Below are positions 37,517-46,572 of a DNA stretch of 64,000 nucleotides, in pieces. This DNA is from Psychrobacter sp. 1044 (lineage in GTDB: Bacteria > Pseudomonadota > Gammaproteobacteria > Pseudomonadales > Moraxellaceae). The position numbers were made by a program, and so were the translations under genes. Within the stretch, counting starts at the first letter, position 1; the number at the start of each line of letters is the position of its first letter. The stretch covers positions 1 to 64,000 of the forward strand of contig NZ_CAJHAZ010000008.1 in assembly GCF_904846525.1 (NCBI RefSeq), read 5' to 3'. The notes beneath the pieces were generated by a model. That model worked only from the letters and a program-made list of their open reading frames with translations, was not told the DNA's origin and searched no databases.

Positions 37517-38863
37517 CTAATGATAATTGATGATAAAGGTACTGCCACCTAACGGATTGACTTGATGAGTAAGCTGCCAGCCCATATGTGTCATGATGCG
37601 CTGTACGATACTGAGTCCCAAGCCTGTGCCTTCTGCTGGATAATGGGCGTCAGCTGCCGATGACGATTCTGTATCCAATGAGATGTCTTTATACTGCTGC
37701 TCTAGACGCTCAAATCTCTCATATAGCAGCGGCATCATCACCTCAGGAATACCTAGACCAGTATCAGTGACGGTGATTTTTTCAGCATCGATAGTGATGA
37801 TGACCTCACCCTCATCGGTGTACTGAAACGCATTTTTTATCAAATTACCCAGTGCCATTTTTAGTAGTTCAGGTCGTACGTGTGCGACATACAGCTGTTC
37901 TGCGACTACTTTACAGGTGACTGACTTATGGCGAAGCAAGTAATTTAAGCGCTGTACTTCATTTAACGCGATGTCATTGATAGACGTTGGCGGTGCATCC
38001 AGTTTTTCAGGAGCACGAGACAGCAATAATAAGGCGCTGATAATCTCCGAGGTTTCTTTGGCGGTCGTACTGATACGAGTGGCAAATGCGCTCAAGTGAG
38101 GATCGTTTTCTAGTTGTGAGGACAATACTTCTGATGCCCCCATGATAATCGTCAAAGGCGTGCGTAGCTCGTGACTGACATCACCAGTAAATAGCTGCTC
38201 GCGTTTGAGGTACTGCTCAAGTTTGTGGTTTTTTTCATCGATTGCGCGTGCTAACACGCCAACCTCGGAGGGCAGATGCGTCAATTCCGTCAAGTTGCGA
38301 TGATCTGTTTCTACGGCTTGCTTTAAGTCTAATAAAGGTTTAATGATTTGCTTGGAGGACAGCGATGAAAATATCGCTGCAATCAATAAGCTCAAAATGA
38401 CCGCTACTTTTAGGGCGTTGGCAAATATGTCTTCTAAATGCTCAAATATAACCAGAACAGGGTAATTCCCCATCACCATTTCAGTGTTTTCTAAGTAGGT
38501 TAAAATGTAGTTTTCTTTGTCTTTTTTATAATTAAAAAAATGTAACTCTGTTGTCGATTGACCGTTTTCAGTGGTGACAGTGACGGGCATCTCTTGTACG
38601 GTTTGGGTGGCCAGTTTTTGCAGATTGCTCGGTGCATTATCGAAGCGATAAATTTTAATACCCGGTTCAGCGGTATAAATAGGCTGATCGCCTTCTTTTT
38701 CTTGGCTAAGCTCTAACTGTTGTAATAAGCGAGCTTTGACCAGCTGTTGCTCCATTCTGACTTCGGCATACATGAAAATACTGACGAAAGTGGCACACAG
38801 TAATAGGGCAAATAACAAGTAGGAGAGTCGAAACTTATTGGCGATGGAGTCGATATTAAACAT
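37517..38863 (-). CDS. Sensor histidine kinase (PmrB/QseC-like)
   Basis: About 448 residues. Two membrane helices (about 15-35 and 155-175) flank a periplasmic sensor region. A HAMP-like region is followed by the phosphoacceptor His in FTGDVSHELRTPLTIIMGASEVL and an ATPase domain with N-box NLIKNAFQYT, G1 TDTGLGIP and G2 GTGLGLSIV. It pairs with the response regulator just upstream in the same transcript. Its position between eptA and dgkA suggests it senses cationic peptides or divalent cations, by analogy with PmrB. ATG 38863 is chosen over a TTG. Confidence 0.85.
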   Translation of the reverse strand: MFNIDSIANKFRLSYLLFALLLCATFVSIFMYAEVRMEQQLVKARLLQQLELSQEKEGDQPIYTAEPGIKIYRFDNAPSNLQKLATQTVQEMPVTVTTENGQSTTELHFFNYKKDKENYILTYLENTEMVMGNYPVLVIFEHLEDIFANALKVAVILSLLIAAIFSSLSSKQIIKPLLDLKQAVETDHRNLTELTHLPSEVGVLARAIDEKNHKLEQYLKREQLFTGDVSHELRTPLTIIMGASEVLSSQLENDPHLSAFATRISTTAKETSEIISALLLLSRAPEKLDAPPTSINDIALNEVQRLNYLLRHKSVTCKVVAEQLYVAHVRPELLKMALGNLIKNAFQYTDEGEVIITIDAEKITVTDTGLGIPEVMMPLLYERFERLEQQYKDISLDTESSSAADAHYPAEGTGLGLSIVQRIMTHMGWQLTHQVNPLGGSTFIINYH

Positions 38864-38923
38864 GATATTTACTTCGTTGTGAAAGACGTTGAGAGTCAAA
38901 TAAGGACATCAGACGATGGTTTT

Positions 38924-39610
38924 TTAGGCTTTATCTGGATCGATAATCTGGTAACCGACACCGGGCAACGTGACTATCATGATTTTATCGAACGGCTTAT
39001 CTACCTGCGCACGGACCCCATGCATGTGAGTGCGCAGTGCATCACTGCTTGGTATGTCTTCGCCCCATACCTTTTCTTCCAGCTCGGTTTTGCTAACCAC
39101 GCGCGGCGCGGCGCTCATTAAGGTATGTAGTATTTTGAAGCCTGTGGGTGTGAGTTTTAGCGACTTACCTTCACGTGTAATCGTATGCTCACTATGGTTT
39201 AAAGACAATGTGCCAACAGTTAAACCATGCTCAAAATGATCATCTTTATGTCGGCGTATGAGAGCCTTAATACGAGATTCTAATTCCACCAATGAGAAAG
39301 GCTTAACTAGATAATCGTCAGCGCCACTATCGAATCCTGCCACTTTATCTAAAATCGTATCGCGAGCGGTCAGCATCAATACTGGCGTTTTGTCATGCAG
39401 CTCTTCCCTGAGCTTTTTGCACAGTTTAGTGCCGTCCATACCCGGCAGCATGACATCTAACAAGATGACGTCATATCGATTATTTGATGCGAGCGTTAAG
39501 CCACTAATGCCATTATGGGCATTGTCTAGCTCAAAGCCTTTCGGCTCAAAAAAAGCATAAATATTGGCGACGATATCGGGATTGTCTTCAATGATGAGTA
39601 TCTTGTACAT
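38924..39610 (-). CDS. OmpR/PhoB-family response regulator (PmrA/QseB-like)
   Basis: A 228-residue regulator. The receiver domain has acidic pocket IIEDN, the phosphorylated Asp52 in LLDVMLPGMDG, and the Lys in DDYLVKPFS. The C-terminal winged helix (about 130-228) includes TPTGFKILHTLM and RTHMHGVRAQVDKPF. It is translated just before its kinase and just after the phosphoethanolamine transferase gene, so it probably controls this lipid A modification locus. Confidence 0.88.
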   Translation of the reverse strand: MYKILIIEDNPDIVANIYAFFEPKGFELDNAHNGISGLTLASNNRYDVILLDVMLPGMDGTKLCKKLREELHDKTPVLMLTARDTILDKVAGFDSGADDYLVKPFSLVELESRIKALIRRHKDDHFEHGLTVGTLSLNHSEHTITREGKSLKLTPTGFKILHTLMSAAPRVVSKTELEEKVWGEDIPSSDALRTHMHGVRAQVDKPFDKIMIVTLPGVGYQIIDPDKA

Positions 39611-39650
39611 GAGTATTATTACCTAAAAAGGCGGAGCGATGATAAAGAAT

Positions 39651-41363
39651 TCAATTAGCCACTTTAAAAAAGGTGGGTGCTGCTTTGGTTTCGTCAGTGG
39701 TGATACCAAAAAACTGAAGCAAGGTTGGCGTAATAAAATCATGTGATACGGGCTGATCAATCATGTTAGCTAGGCTAGTCTTAGCAATAGTGCTGCTATC
39801 AATGCCGTTGCCATTCGGTGACCAAATAATCACTGGCACGTGCTTTTGAGCATTTGGCGCAATAGCGTATGGCAGACCATGCAAGTAAATATTGTTTTCG
39901 CCCAAACTTTCTCCATGATCACTAATATATACCATCACCACCTCATAATCTTGCTCATAAGGTTTTAAGATGTCGATCACGCTATTTAAAAAATAATCTG
40001 TATAACGAATGGCATTGTCATAACCATTGATAACCGATTGGTTGTCGCATTTTGATAGCTCATTGGTCATACAGACGGGCTGATATTCTGCAAAATCTTT
40101 AGGGTAACGCTTAAAATAAGCGGGTCCATGATTGCCCATTTGATGCAGCAAAATAAGTGTGTCTTTAGGTGTCTCTTTCTGTGAGCTGCCTGACTTAACC
40201 AGTTTATCAAAACCATCAAGCATGCCTATGTCTCGACACTCAATATCACAATCTGGATTGAGCGCGGCTGTTTTATAATCCTCAAAAGTTACGCGGTCAG
40301 CCACCCCTTTGGCGCTAGAGTTATTGTCTCGCCAAACGACCTTGACGCCTTGCTTGTGTAGTGTATCGAGCACGTTTTCATTATAGCTAGCGCTATCAGG
40401 GTCATAATTTTCTCTATTGGCGTAGCTAAACATGCAAGGTACTGAATAGGCGGTGGATGTGCCGCATGACGAGGCGTCTTTAAAGCTGTAAATGTCTGAT
40501 TGTTTTGAAAGCAAAGGCGTGGTGTTGCGCTCATAACCGTTTAAGCCAATATGGTCAGCGCGGACGGTTTCTCCTACTACAAATACCATCAACTTAGGTT
40601 TTACAGCGCTGTTGCTAGTGTTAAAAGAAATGCTGCGTTTTGCATCTGTGGCATGGGGGATTAGCGTATCGGGACGACGGCGCTCAGCGATATAATCAGT
40701 ACCCAGTTTGATAACAGAATAAACAGGGGTAATAGGATTGACATAACTACGGACTATTTTGTGCTGGCGAAAAAAGCTGGCGTATTGGTCACCAAATGGC
40801 ACTAGACACACCGCTACCAATACGATAGGTAATAATAGGGTGACTGATTTTTGAAGGGTTGCTTGTTGCCAAGACAATCGCTTTAGACGAATGTTACCAA
40901 TCATGAAAGCAGGCACTATACCTAGTAAAAACAGGCGAATAAATAGACTGGGTGCCATCAATCCCATGGCTTCTGCTTGATCGGTTTGTAAGCCGTTAAT
41001 GAGCATATCACGATTAAATATCGTCCCGTAGGCGTCGGTAAAGTAACCACAGATAGCTGCAATCAGCACCATTATGATAAGTACTACTTTTGCTGTTGAG
41101 CGATGACACAGCAGTGACAACACCAACCACATCAGCCCAAATAATAAGCCTGTGATGGAAAAAATAAAGCTCGTGTTTGTGCTCAATGGATAAACGCTGA
41201 GTACTTGCTCAAAAAAGCCAATATTCGCCGTCGCTACTAAGTACAGAGCAACGGCTATGATCAGATGGTTGAGATTGATCTCACGATCATAGAGCTTGCT
41301 TAGTGAGCGGCTTTTTTTATTAGCTTTGGGCGCATTGATTTTGGCGGCTTGAGATATTGACAT
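39651..41363 (-). CDS. eptA: Lipid A phosphoethanolamine transferase (EptA/MCR family)
   Basis: A 570-residue enzyme that moves phosphoethanolamine from phosphatidylethanolamine to lipid A, lowering affinity for polymyxins. Five N-terminal helices carry YFTDAYGTIF and LQTDQAEA. The periplasmic sulfatase-fold domain has VVGETVRADHIGLNGYER, the catalytic Thr segment SCGTSTAYSVPCMFSY, and metal-binding ISDHGESLGENNIYLHG. All match MCR/EptA patterns. A GAGAAG site favours the ATG at 41363 over the TTG at 41378. It heads the run regulator, kinase, dgkA, pap2, and lies beside a MITE. Whether it confers resistance depends on expression. Confidence 0.9.
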   Translation of the reverse strand: MSISQAAKINAPKANKKSRSLSKLYDREINLNHLIIAVALYLVATANIGFFEQVLSVYPLSTNTSFIFSITGLLFGLMWLVLSLLCHRSTAKVVLIIMVLIAAICGYFTDAYGTIFNRDMLINGLQTDQAEAMGLMAPSLFIRLFLLGIVPAFMIGNIRLKRLSWQQATLQKSVTLLLPIVLVAVCLVPFGDQYASFFRQHKIVRSYVNPITPVYSVIKLGTDYIAERRRPDTLIPHATDAKRSISFNTSNSAVKPKLMVFVVGETVRADHIGLNGYERNTTPLLSKQSDIYSFKDASSCGTSTAYSVPCMFSYANRENYDPDSASYNENVLDTLHKQGVKVVWRDNNSSAKGVADRVTFEDYKTAALNPDCDIECRDIGMLDGFDKLVKSGSSQKETPKDTLILLHQMGNHGPAYFKRYPKDFAEYQPVCMTNELSKCDNQSVINGYDNAIRYTDYFLNSVIDILKPYEQDYEVVMVYISDHGESLGENNIYLHGLPYAIAPNAQKHVPVIIWSPNGNGIDSSTIAKTSLANMIDQPVSHDFITPTLLQFFGITTDETKAAPTFFKVAN

Positions 41364-41378
41364 ACAAGTACTTCTCAA

Positions 41379-41761
41379 CAGGATGGTAAGGAGTGTAATG
41401 CCTTACAGTAACAAGTACGCTGTTAAGAAGATGTTAAGGTAGTTGAATTCAATAAGATATTAGGACATATTAGGGTCTGTTGAACATTCACAAATAGGCA
41501 CTGCTGATTGATCAAATCGTTTCAGACAAGGCGCAAATTGAAGATAATGCTCGTGCCTTAGCTAGACTTGCAACACAGTATGAAGCGATTTTAACATCAG
41601 CTCAAAGAGACAGGACTCTTTTTTGCCGCTTCGTCATTAAAAACATCCGCTTAGAACGACTAAACTAGATATTTTTAATCTAAAATCGACTAAAAAATAG
41701 TCACTGTCAGTGCCGTAGTCGAATGTTCAACAGACCCTAATAACCTAAACGATGACACATC
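41379..41761. other. Spacer between eptA and CopD gene
   Basis: 383 bp without a gene. It is mostly filled by the family B MITE (41473-41737), which leaves about 95 bp for the eptA promoter. Insertion of the MITE so close upstream could affect eptA expression. Confidence 0.6.
41473..41737. mobile_element. MITE, family B, with perfect inverted ends and TA duplication
   Basis: GGGTCTGTTGAACATTC (41473-41489) is the exact reverse complement of GAATGTTCAACAGACCC (41721-41737), and both ends are flanked by TA. The 265-bp interior has no full transposase frame. It lies in the spacer upstream of eptA. Perfect ends suggest recent movement by a transposase supplied elsewhere. This is not the same family as the GGGCGTG elements. 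Confidence 0.85.
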
Positions 41762-42202
41762 CTAATTTAAACCTGTGCGAAAGAGCGTGCCAACGACAAC
41801 AAAGGCGACAGAAAACAAAGTGACCAATATGATATTGATTGAAAATCCTTTCAGGGTGTGAATAGACAATCTGGGTATTCGATAGAAACGAGCGTGCAAG
41901 GCAACCAGAACAGTCATTAGTAATAATAGTAATTTGAGACTAATAAGAATACTAAAATCATTATCAAGTTTAAACCATGCAGCAATGTTGGGTAATAGCT
42001 GGTAGGCCATCCAAAGTCCAGTGATTATTTGCAGCACCAAAGCTGGCATCCCAACCCTTTCAAACAGCTGCTCAAATTGCATCAGGCCATCAATATTTCG
42101 GGATGATAGCGCTTTTGGTAAGACCACCAAGGTCAAAATCAGATGACCACCTGTCCAGACAGTAGCGCCTAACAAGTGTAGTATGAGTATATAGTTAAGC
42201 AT
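41762..42202 (-). CDS. CopD-like membrane protein
   Basis: A 146-residue protein with four hydrophobic helices: YILILHLLGATVWTGGHLI, ALVLQIITGLWMAYQLL, LLLLLMTVLVALHARF and INIILVTLFSVAFVVVGTLF. His and Trp in helix 1 and the H-A-R-F in helix 3 follow the CopD/DUF2269-like copper-resistance membrane domain. ATG 42202 is used because the longer frame starts with TTG. It is divergent from the hemerythrin gene. A role in copper handling is family-level inference. Confidence 0.75.
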   Translation of the reverse strand: MLNYILILHLLGATVWTGGHLILTLVVLPKALSSRNIDGLMQFEQLFERVGMPALVLQIITGLWMAYQLLPNIAAWFKLDNDFSILISLKLLLLLMTVLVALHARFYRIPRLSIHTLKGFSINIILVTLFSVAFVVVGTLFRTGLN

Positions 42203-42265
42203 AGATAACAATCCTTAAATGCCACTGACATAGGGCTTTATGTCGATTAACTGAGGTACTTAATC

Positions 42266-42745
42266 ATGAAACGCGTCGCACAATTACAACCATTATCTCG
42301 TCAACATCATCTAGGTCTGAATCTATCTCGCCATGCTAAAGAGTGTGCTGATGAACCTAACGCAATTGCCGAGCATTGGCTAAATATCACGTCTTATATT
42401 AACGAGATGCAACAGCATTTTCAGATTGAAGACAATCTAATGGCTCATGCCTTACAGCCTCATAGCAGCTCCAATCCTGAGGTGGCATCGGTACTAAATA
42501 CACTTGATGCGCAGCACAAGTCCCTGCATGCACTCATGGCAGAGGTTCAAGATTTGCCGCACTCTCAAAGCAATCACGTCACCGTTGGACAAGTCAAAGA
42601 ACTCGCCACCTTGCTATACGATCATATTCGTTTTGAAGAACGAGAATTATTTCCTATCGTTGAGCGCTATCTGACAACAGAAGAATTAGAGGCTATTTAT
42701 GATGCCAGTCCAGACAGTATCAAACGCTCCGATGAGAACCGCTAA
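42266..42745 (+). CDS. Hemerythrin-like HHE-domain protein
   Basis: A 159-residue cytoplasmic four-helix protein. Di-iron ligand candidates are visible: HHLGLNLSRH, QQHFQIEDNLM, LDAQHKSLHALM and YDHIRFEERELFPIVE. Such proteins bind O2 or NO or protect iron-sulfur centres. The location beside the nitrate respiration and Moco genes makes NO or oxygen sensing plausible, but that is inference. It converges with modA. Confidence 0.85.
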   Translation: MKRVAQLQPLSRQHHLGLNLSRHAKECADEPNAIAEHWLNITSYINEMQQHFQIEDNLMAHALQPHSSSNPEVASVLNTLDAQHKSLHALMAEVQDLPHSQSNHVTVGQVKELATLLYDHIRFEERELFPIVERYLTTEELEAIYDASPDSIKRSDENR

Positions 42746-42769
42746 AGCGCATTTTTTATCAAAATTTTT

Positions 42770-43615
42770 TTAATCTATAGCGAGATATCCTGCGTCAGAA
42801 AAATACTGCTGTCCAGCAGGCGAGCGAAGATAGTTTGAAAAATCTGTCGCGGCAGCAGTCTCACTAATCACCAACCCGTCTTGCAAAATAGGGGGGTAAG
42901 ACTCTGGCGCTAACGTATAGAACTGCTCAGGCGTGGCTTTAATCGCTGTCAGTTGTGATTGAGCGACAAAGCCATAATCGACATTGCCAGTGTGCGCATA
43001 TTGAAACGCTTGCCCGATATTTTCAGCTTGAATAATGCGACTTTGCTCAGTGAGAGTGTCAAAGATATTTTGTGATTGCAGGTACGCTTGTGCCGACTTG
43101 CCATAAGGGGCGAGTTCTGGATTGGCAATGGTGATTTTGCTATCAGATTCAGACATCAATAATGCATTTAAAGTAGTCGTATTGAGTCCTTTAAGGGATT
43201 TGTTAACACTATAAAGTGCCAGCTGACCTTGGGTATAAGTAAAGGGCTCGTGGGTTGCTTCGTCAGCAGATTTTGCGTTATCTAGTTTTTCTTTGGCAAG
43301 CTTGGCAGGAAATTCTTGATTGGCGGATAAAAATATATCGTAAGGTGCGCCAGAGGTAATCTGCGCATATAGCTTACCTGAAGAGGCATAAGTCACGTCA
43401 ATCGCTTGTGCAGGCAAATTCTTATCCATTTTATAACCCGCAATAATCTCAGGCAATACATCTGATAAGTTGGCAGCCGCTGCGATGCGCAGTGTTTGAC
43501 TCTGCTCAGTGGCATTGTTGGCGTCCGATTGAACAAGCTCAGCGGTTTGCTCTTTGCTACAAGCGGTGAGCGTTAACGCTAAGCAAGCTGATGATATCGT
43601 TATTATTTTAATCAT
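42770..43615 (-). CDS. modA: Molybdate-binding protein ModA
   Basis: A 281-residue solute-binding lipoprotein with lipobox LTAC (Cys19). The mature domain has LRIAAAANLSDVLPEII, VTYASSGKLYAQI, GAPYDIFLSANQEFPAKL, and the hinge motif VDYGFVAQSQ, all typical of ModA/WtpA. It delivers molybdate for the cofactor made by the upstream moa genes. No modB or modC is in the window, so the membrane and ATPase partners must be encoded elsewhere. Confidence 0.88.
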   Translation of the reverse strand: MIKIITISSACLALTLTACSKEQTAELVQSDANNATEQSQTLRIAAAANLSDVLPEIIAGYKMDKNLPAQAIDVTYASSGKLYAQITSGAPYDIFLSANQEFPAKLAKEKLDNAKSADEATHEPFTYTQGQLALYSVNKSLKGLNTTTLNALLMSESDSKITIANPELAPYGKSAQAYLQSQNIFDTLTEQSRIIQAENIGQAFQYAHTGNVDYGFVAQSQLTAIKATPEQFYTLAPESYPPILQDGLVISETAAATDFSNYLRSPAGQQYFSDAGYLAID

Positions 43616-43709
43616 TATTATAAAACCTTCTTATTATTGCTCTCCAGTGTCGCTCACTGTTATTGCTAAAGGTTAGCTATCGCTTTAAGTAGTCATTTGA
43701 AGCGCATTA

Positions 43710-44207
43710 TTACCCATTATTACTAAGCCACTTAGATGAATCGTCTTGGTAATATTCTTGCTTCCAAACTGGAATGTCGGCTTTAATAGTATCTAATATC
43801 CAGCGACAAGCATCAAAGGCAGGATAGCGATGGGCAGAAACCACGCCAACCCAAATAGCGACATCACCAATCTCTAATGCACCGATACGATGGATGGCAA
43901 TGGCATGGGTAATCTCAAAGCGCTTTTTGGCCTCTTCGATAATGGCGCGACCTTGATTAATGGCAAGATCTTCGTAGCCATAATAAGTCAAACGATTGAC
44001 GCTACTGGCATTATTATGATTGCGTACTCGTCCTTCAAAGCAGACAAACGCGCCGCAACTGTCATTATCAAGGGTGCTTTTAAGCCGATTTTCATCAATA
44101 TAGGTATCTAACAGCGCAAAACCATCACGTTCAGCGATGAGGTACGCCTCATCAATGGTACGTTTAATGCTCATCGATTGACCGTGTACATTGTCTGTCA
44201 TAACCAT
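43710..44207 (-). CDS. moaE: Molybdopterin synthase large subunit MoaE
   Basis: A 165-residue catalytic subunit that, with thiocarboxylated MoaD, converts cyclic pyranopterin monophosphate to molybdopterin. Motifs: GAFVCFEGRVRNHN, LTYYGYEDLA, HRIGALEIGDVAIWVGVVSAHR and the C-terminal IPVWKQEYY. A later Met12 is an alternative start. It follows moaD on the minus strand. Confidence 0.92.
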   Translation of the reverse strand: MVMTDNVHGQSMSIKRTIDEAYLIAERDGFALLDTYIDENRLKSTLDNDSCGAFVCFEGRVRNHNNASSVNRLTYYGYEDLAINQGRAIIEEAKKRFEITHAIAIHRIGALEIGDVAIWVGVVSAHRYPAFDACRWILDTIKADIPVWKQEYYQDDSSKWLSNNG

Positions 44208-44260
44208 TTTCTCTTATTGTTTTTAAGATTCTTAGTGATATAGATGATAGTTAAATGGTT

Positions 44261-44551
44261 TTAACCACCAGCTACTGGGGTGATAAAAACCACACTATCA
44301 CCCTCATAAATCTCATCTGTCCATTTGGCAAAATAGTCATTTACTGCCACGCGTAGCTCCGACTGCGGACGACTAAAGCGATGCTTTTGGCTCAGCTGTT
44401 CATACAGTTCGGTCAATGAAGTCGACTGGGGCACAGTGACTGTTTCTTCGTGACAATTGGCTTCGTCAGCTAAGCTAGCAAAGTATAAAATATTAATATT
44501 CATCGTGGCATCTATCTCTGAATTTGTATTGCTTTCTACTAAAGTGCTCAT
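44261..44551 (-). CDS. moaD: Molybdopterin synthase small subunit MoaD
   Basis: A 96-residue ubiquitin-fold sulfur carrier ending in the required Gly-Gly (VAGG). The conserved core begins at MNINILYFASLADE, but AAAGGAGATT precedes the upstream ATG at 44551, so a 16-residue N-terminal extension appears to be translated. It pairs with MoaE. Confidence 0.92.
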   Translation of the reverse strand: MSTLVESNTNSEIDATMNINILYFASLADEANCHEETVTVPQSTSLTELYEQLSQKHRFSRPQSELRVAVNDYFAKWTDEIYEGDSVVFITPVAGG

Positions 44552-44611
44552 AGAAATCTCCTTTATTTATTCATTACTAAGCTTTTTGTAGGTGATATTC
44601 ATAAAGCTAAT

Positions 44612-45130
44612 TTAAGCATGTTGATAGTCGGACTTACCGCCCGTTTTTTTCATTAAATGAATATTATCAATCACAATGTCATGCGAGATGGCTTTTGTCA
44701 TGTCATAAATGGTCAAGCAAGCGACACTGACGGCGGTTAATGCTTCCATTTCTACCCCAGTTTTATGGGTGACTTTAACCGTGGCAGTCACGGCAATGCT
44801 ATGCTTTGCATCATCGTATGCAAAGCTTAAGCTGATTTTATCTAAGGGCAGAGGATGGCAAAGTGGAATCAAGTCGTGGGTGCGTTTGGCTGCCATGATA
44901 CCGGCAATATGAGCAGTCTGAGTGATGCTGCCTTTTTTGGTCATACCGTCCGCGGCTTTGATTTGCTTATAAATGTCCGCGGGAAAAACCACTTGTCCGC
45001 TTGCATGTGCTTCTCTGGTGCTAGCTGTTTTGCCACTCACATCGACCATGGTAATATCACCGTCGCTGTCTAAATGGGATAAGCCAGATTGATTGTTTTT
45101 ATTATTGTTGTTCACTTGGTCGCTATTCAT
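44612..45130 (-). CDS. moaC: Cyclic pyranopterin monophosphate synthase MoaC
   Basis: A 172-residue enzyme that, with MoaA, converts GTP to cPMP. Motifs: GDITMVDVSGKTASTREA, AAKRTHDLIPLCHPLPL, HKTGVEMEALTAVSVACLTIYDM and the C-terminal KTGGKSDY. A short Asn-rich extension precedes the core. Confidence 0.93.
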   Translation of the reverse strand: MNSDQVNNNNKNNQSGLSHLDSDGDITMVDVSGKTASTREAHASGQVVFPADIYKQIKAADGMTKKGSITQTAHIAGIMAAKRTHDLIPLCHPLPLDKISLSFAYDDAKHSIAVTATVKVTHKTGVEMEALTAVSVACLTIYDMTKAISHDIVIDNIHLMKKTGGKSDYQHA

Positions 45131-45165
45131 TTTTATTTCTCTTAAATGGTCAGTTTTTCTGAAAG

Positions 45166-45972
45166 CTAGTTTCTCTCAATAAACCTTTTTATAAGTCGTT
45201 TAGTTTGTAAGTCGTTTAAAGCTAAATAGGCATGCTCAAAATCTTTAGGCGTATTGAAATTGGTCAAATACTGCCAGTTTTTTGCAAAAGGGACGGGCTG
45301 CACAATCGGTTTAATAAACTTCATCACTTGCCGCTGTCCATCGTCAATATAATCCTTTAAATCAGGCTCAATACTTAAACGATATAAACCTAATAATGGA
45401 TATAAATGACTGTCATCGGTCAGGCAAATAACAGTTTTATCAGGATTTTTCGTCATATAAGGTTGCAGTTTTTGCCATAAATCGGTGACAGGAATTAAGC
45501 TGTCACAGCTGATAACCATCAACCAAGATTGCTGCCAGCTTGCGTCTTTTGTTAATTGGTTTGAACTTACCAAACTCTTTAATGATTGCAGCGCTGCTTC
45601 AATCGCTACCAACGCGCCACCTGTTTCAATCGGCTTATCATCATTGCTTGACAGAATCTTGTTAGAAAGATCGTTAGCAGATAGATAATCAGTAATATGA
45701 AAGACCGGCGATGGCGAATTCTTAATCAAATCTGGATTGATGCTAAAGCCGCGTCCATTATCCGCAATCATGATAGGTAGATTGCTTATGATCGCAGCAC
45801 TCAATTCAAGCGCTTTTCTAACATGGTAATCAAGCAAACGCTCACCTGTTGGCAAGATAAGCTCAGCTTTTGGCGATCCCATACGTTTGGACGCACCGCC
45901 CGCCAAAATTACGATACCTGCTAAGAGATTGCATTTATCTATCTTTATTAAGCTATCCGCAACTTCAAGCAT
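45166..45972 (-). CDS. mobA: Molybdenum cofactor guanylyltransferase MobA-like
   Basis: A 268-residue NTP-transferase-fold protein. The signature GIVILAGGASKRMGSPKAELILP is the nucleotide-binding loop of MobA/MocA enzymes, and VISCDSLIPVTDLW holds the metal-binding Asp. It would attach GMP to molybdopterin to make the bis-MGD required by NarG. It is longer than E. coli MobA. A MocA-like cytidylyltransferase is the alternative, but NarG in the same cluster favours MobA. Confidence 0.83.
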   Translation of the reverse strand: MLEVADSLIKIDKCNLLAGIVILAGGASKRMGSPKAELILPTGERLLDYHVRKALELSAAIISNLPIMIADNGRGFSINPDLIKNSPSPVFHITDYLSANDLSNKILSSNDDKPIETGGALVAIEAALQSLKSLVSSNQLTKDASWQQSWLMVISCDSLIPVTDLWQKLQPYMTKNPDKTVICLTDDSHLYPLLGLYRLSIEPDLKDYIDDGQRQVMKFIKPIVQPVPFAKNWQYLTNFNTPKDFEHAYLALNDLQTKRLIKRFIERN

Positions 45973-45975
45973 GAA

Positions 45976-46506
45976 TTAATCGTGACCTGGATTGGTGCGC
46001 ATAAAGTGCGGGACAAAATTACAAGGACGCGTGCGGCTATCGAGCTGCTCTTGTAAGATACCTTCCCACGCAGTGCGGCAAGCGCCTGATGAGCCGGGTA
46101 AGCAAAAAATGCCCGTGCCATTTGCCATGCCAGCCACAGCGCGAGATTGGATGGTAGACATGCCGATATCGTCTTTTGAGATTAAGCGGAACATCTCACC
46201 AAAACCATCAACCGATTTATCAAATAATACGCCGACCGCTTCTGGCATACTGTCGCGGATATAAAAGCCAGTACCGCCAGTGGTGATAATAGCGTGCACA
46301 TTTGGGTCGGCAATCCAACCGCTGATGACGGCTCTGATTTTGTAAATATCATCAATAATCAACTGACGATCGGCAAGTTGGTGTCCTGCTGTGGTCAGCT
46401 GGTCAACTAAATACTGCCCTGAGGTATCCTCTGCAAGAGTACGACTATCAGAAACCGTTAAGATGGCGATATTAAGCGGGGTAAAGGGTGCTTGCAGCTT
46501 ACTCAT
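45976..46506 (-). CDS. moaB: Molybdopterin adenylyltransferase-family protein MoaB
   Basis: A 176-residue MogA/MoaB-fold protein. Motifs: IAILTVSDSRTLAEDTSGQYL, AIITTGGTGFYIRDSMPEAV and FCLPGSSGACRTAWEGIL. It activates molybdopterin before metal insertion by MoeA in organisms lacking MogA. It is close-packed with mobA (3 bp). Confidence 0.9.
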   Translation of the reverse strand: MSKLQAPFTPLNIAILTVSDSRTLAEDTSGQYLVDQLTTAGHQLADRQLIIDDIYKIRAVISGWIADPNVHAIITTGGTGFYIRDSMPEAVGVLFDKSVDGFGEMFRLISKDDIGMSTIQSRAVAGMANGTGIFCLPGSSGACRTAWEGILQEQLDSRTRPCNFVPHFMRTNPGHD

Positions 46507-46572
46507 GAATAATCCTTAATAAATACGCTTGTTATGGAAATAAAAGTTTTTATTATTGATACATTATTGATT

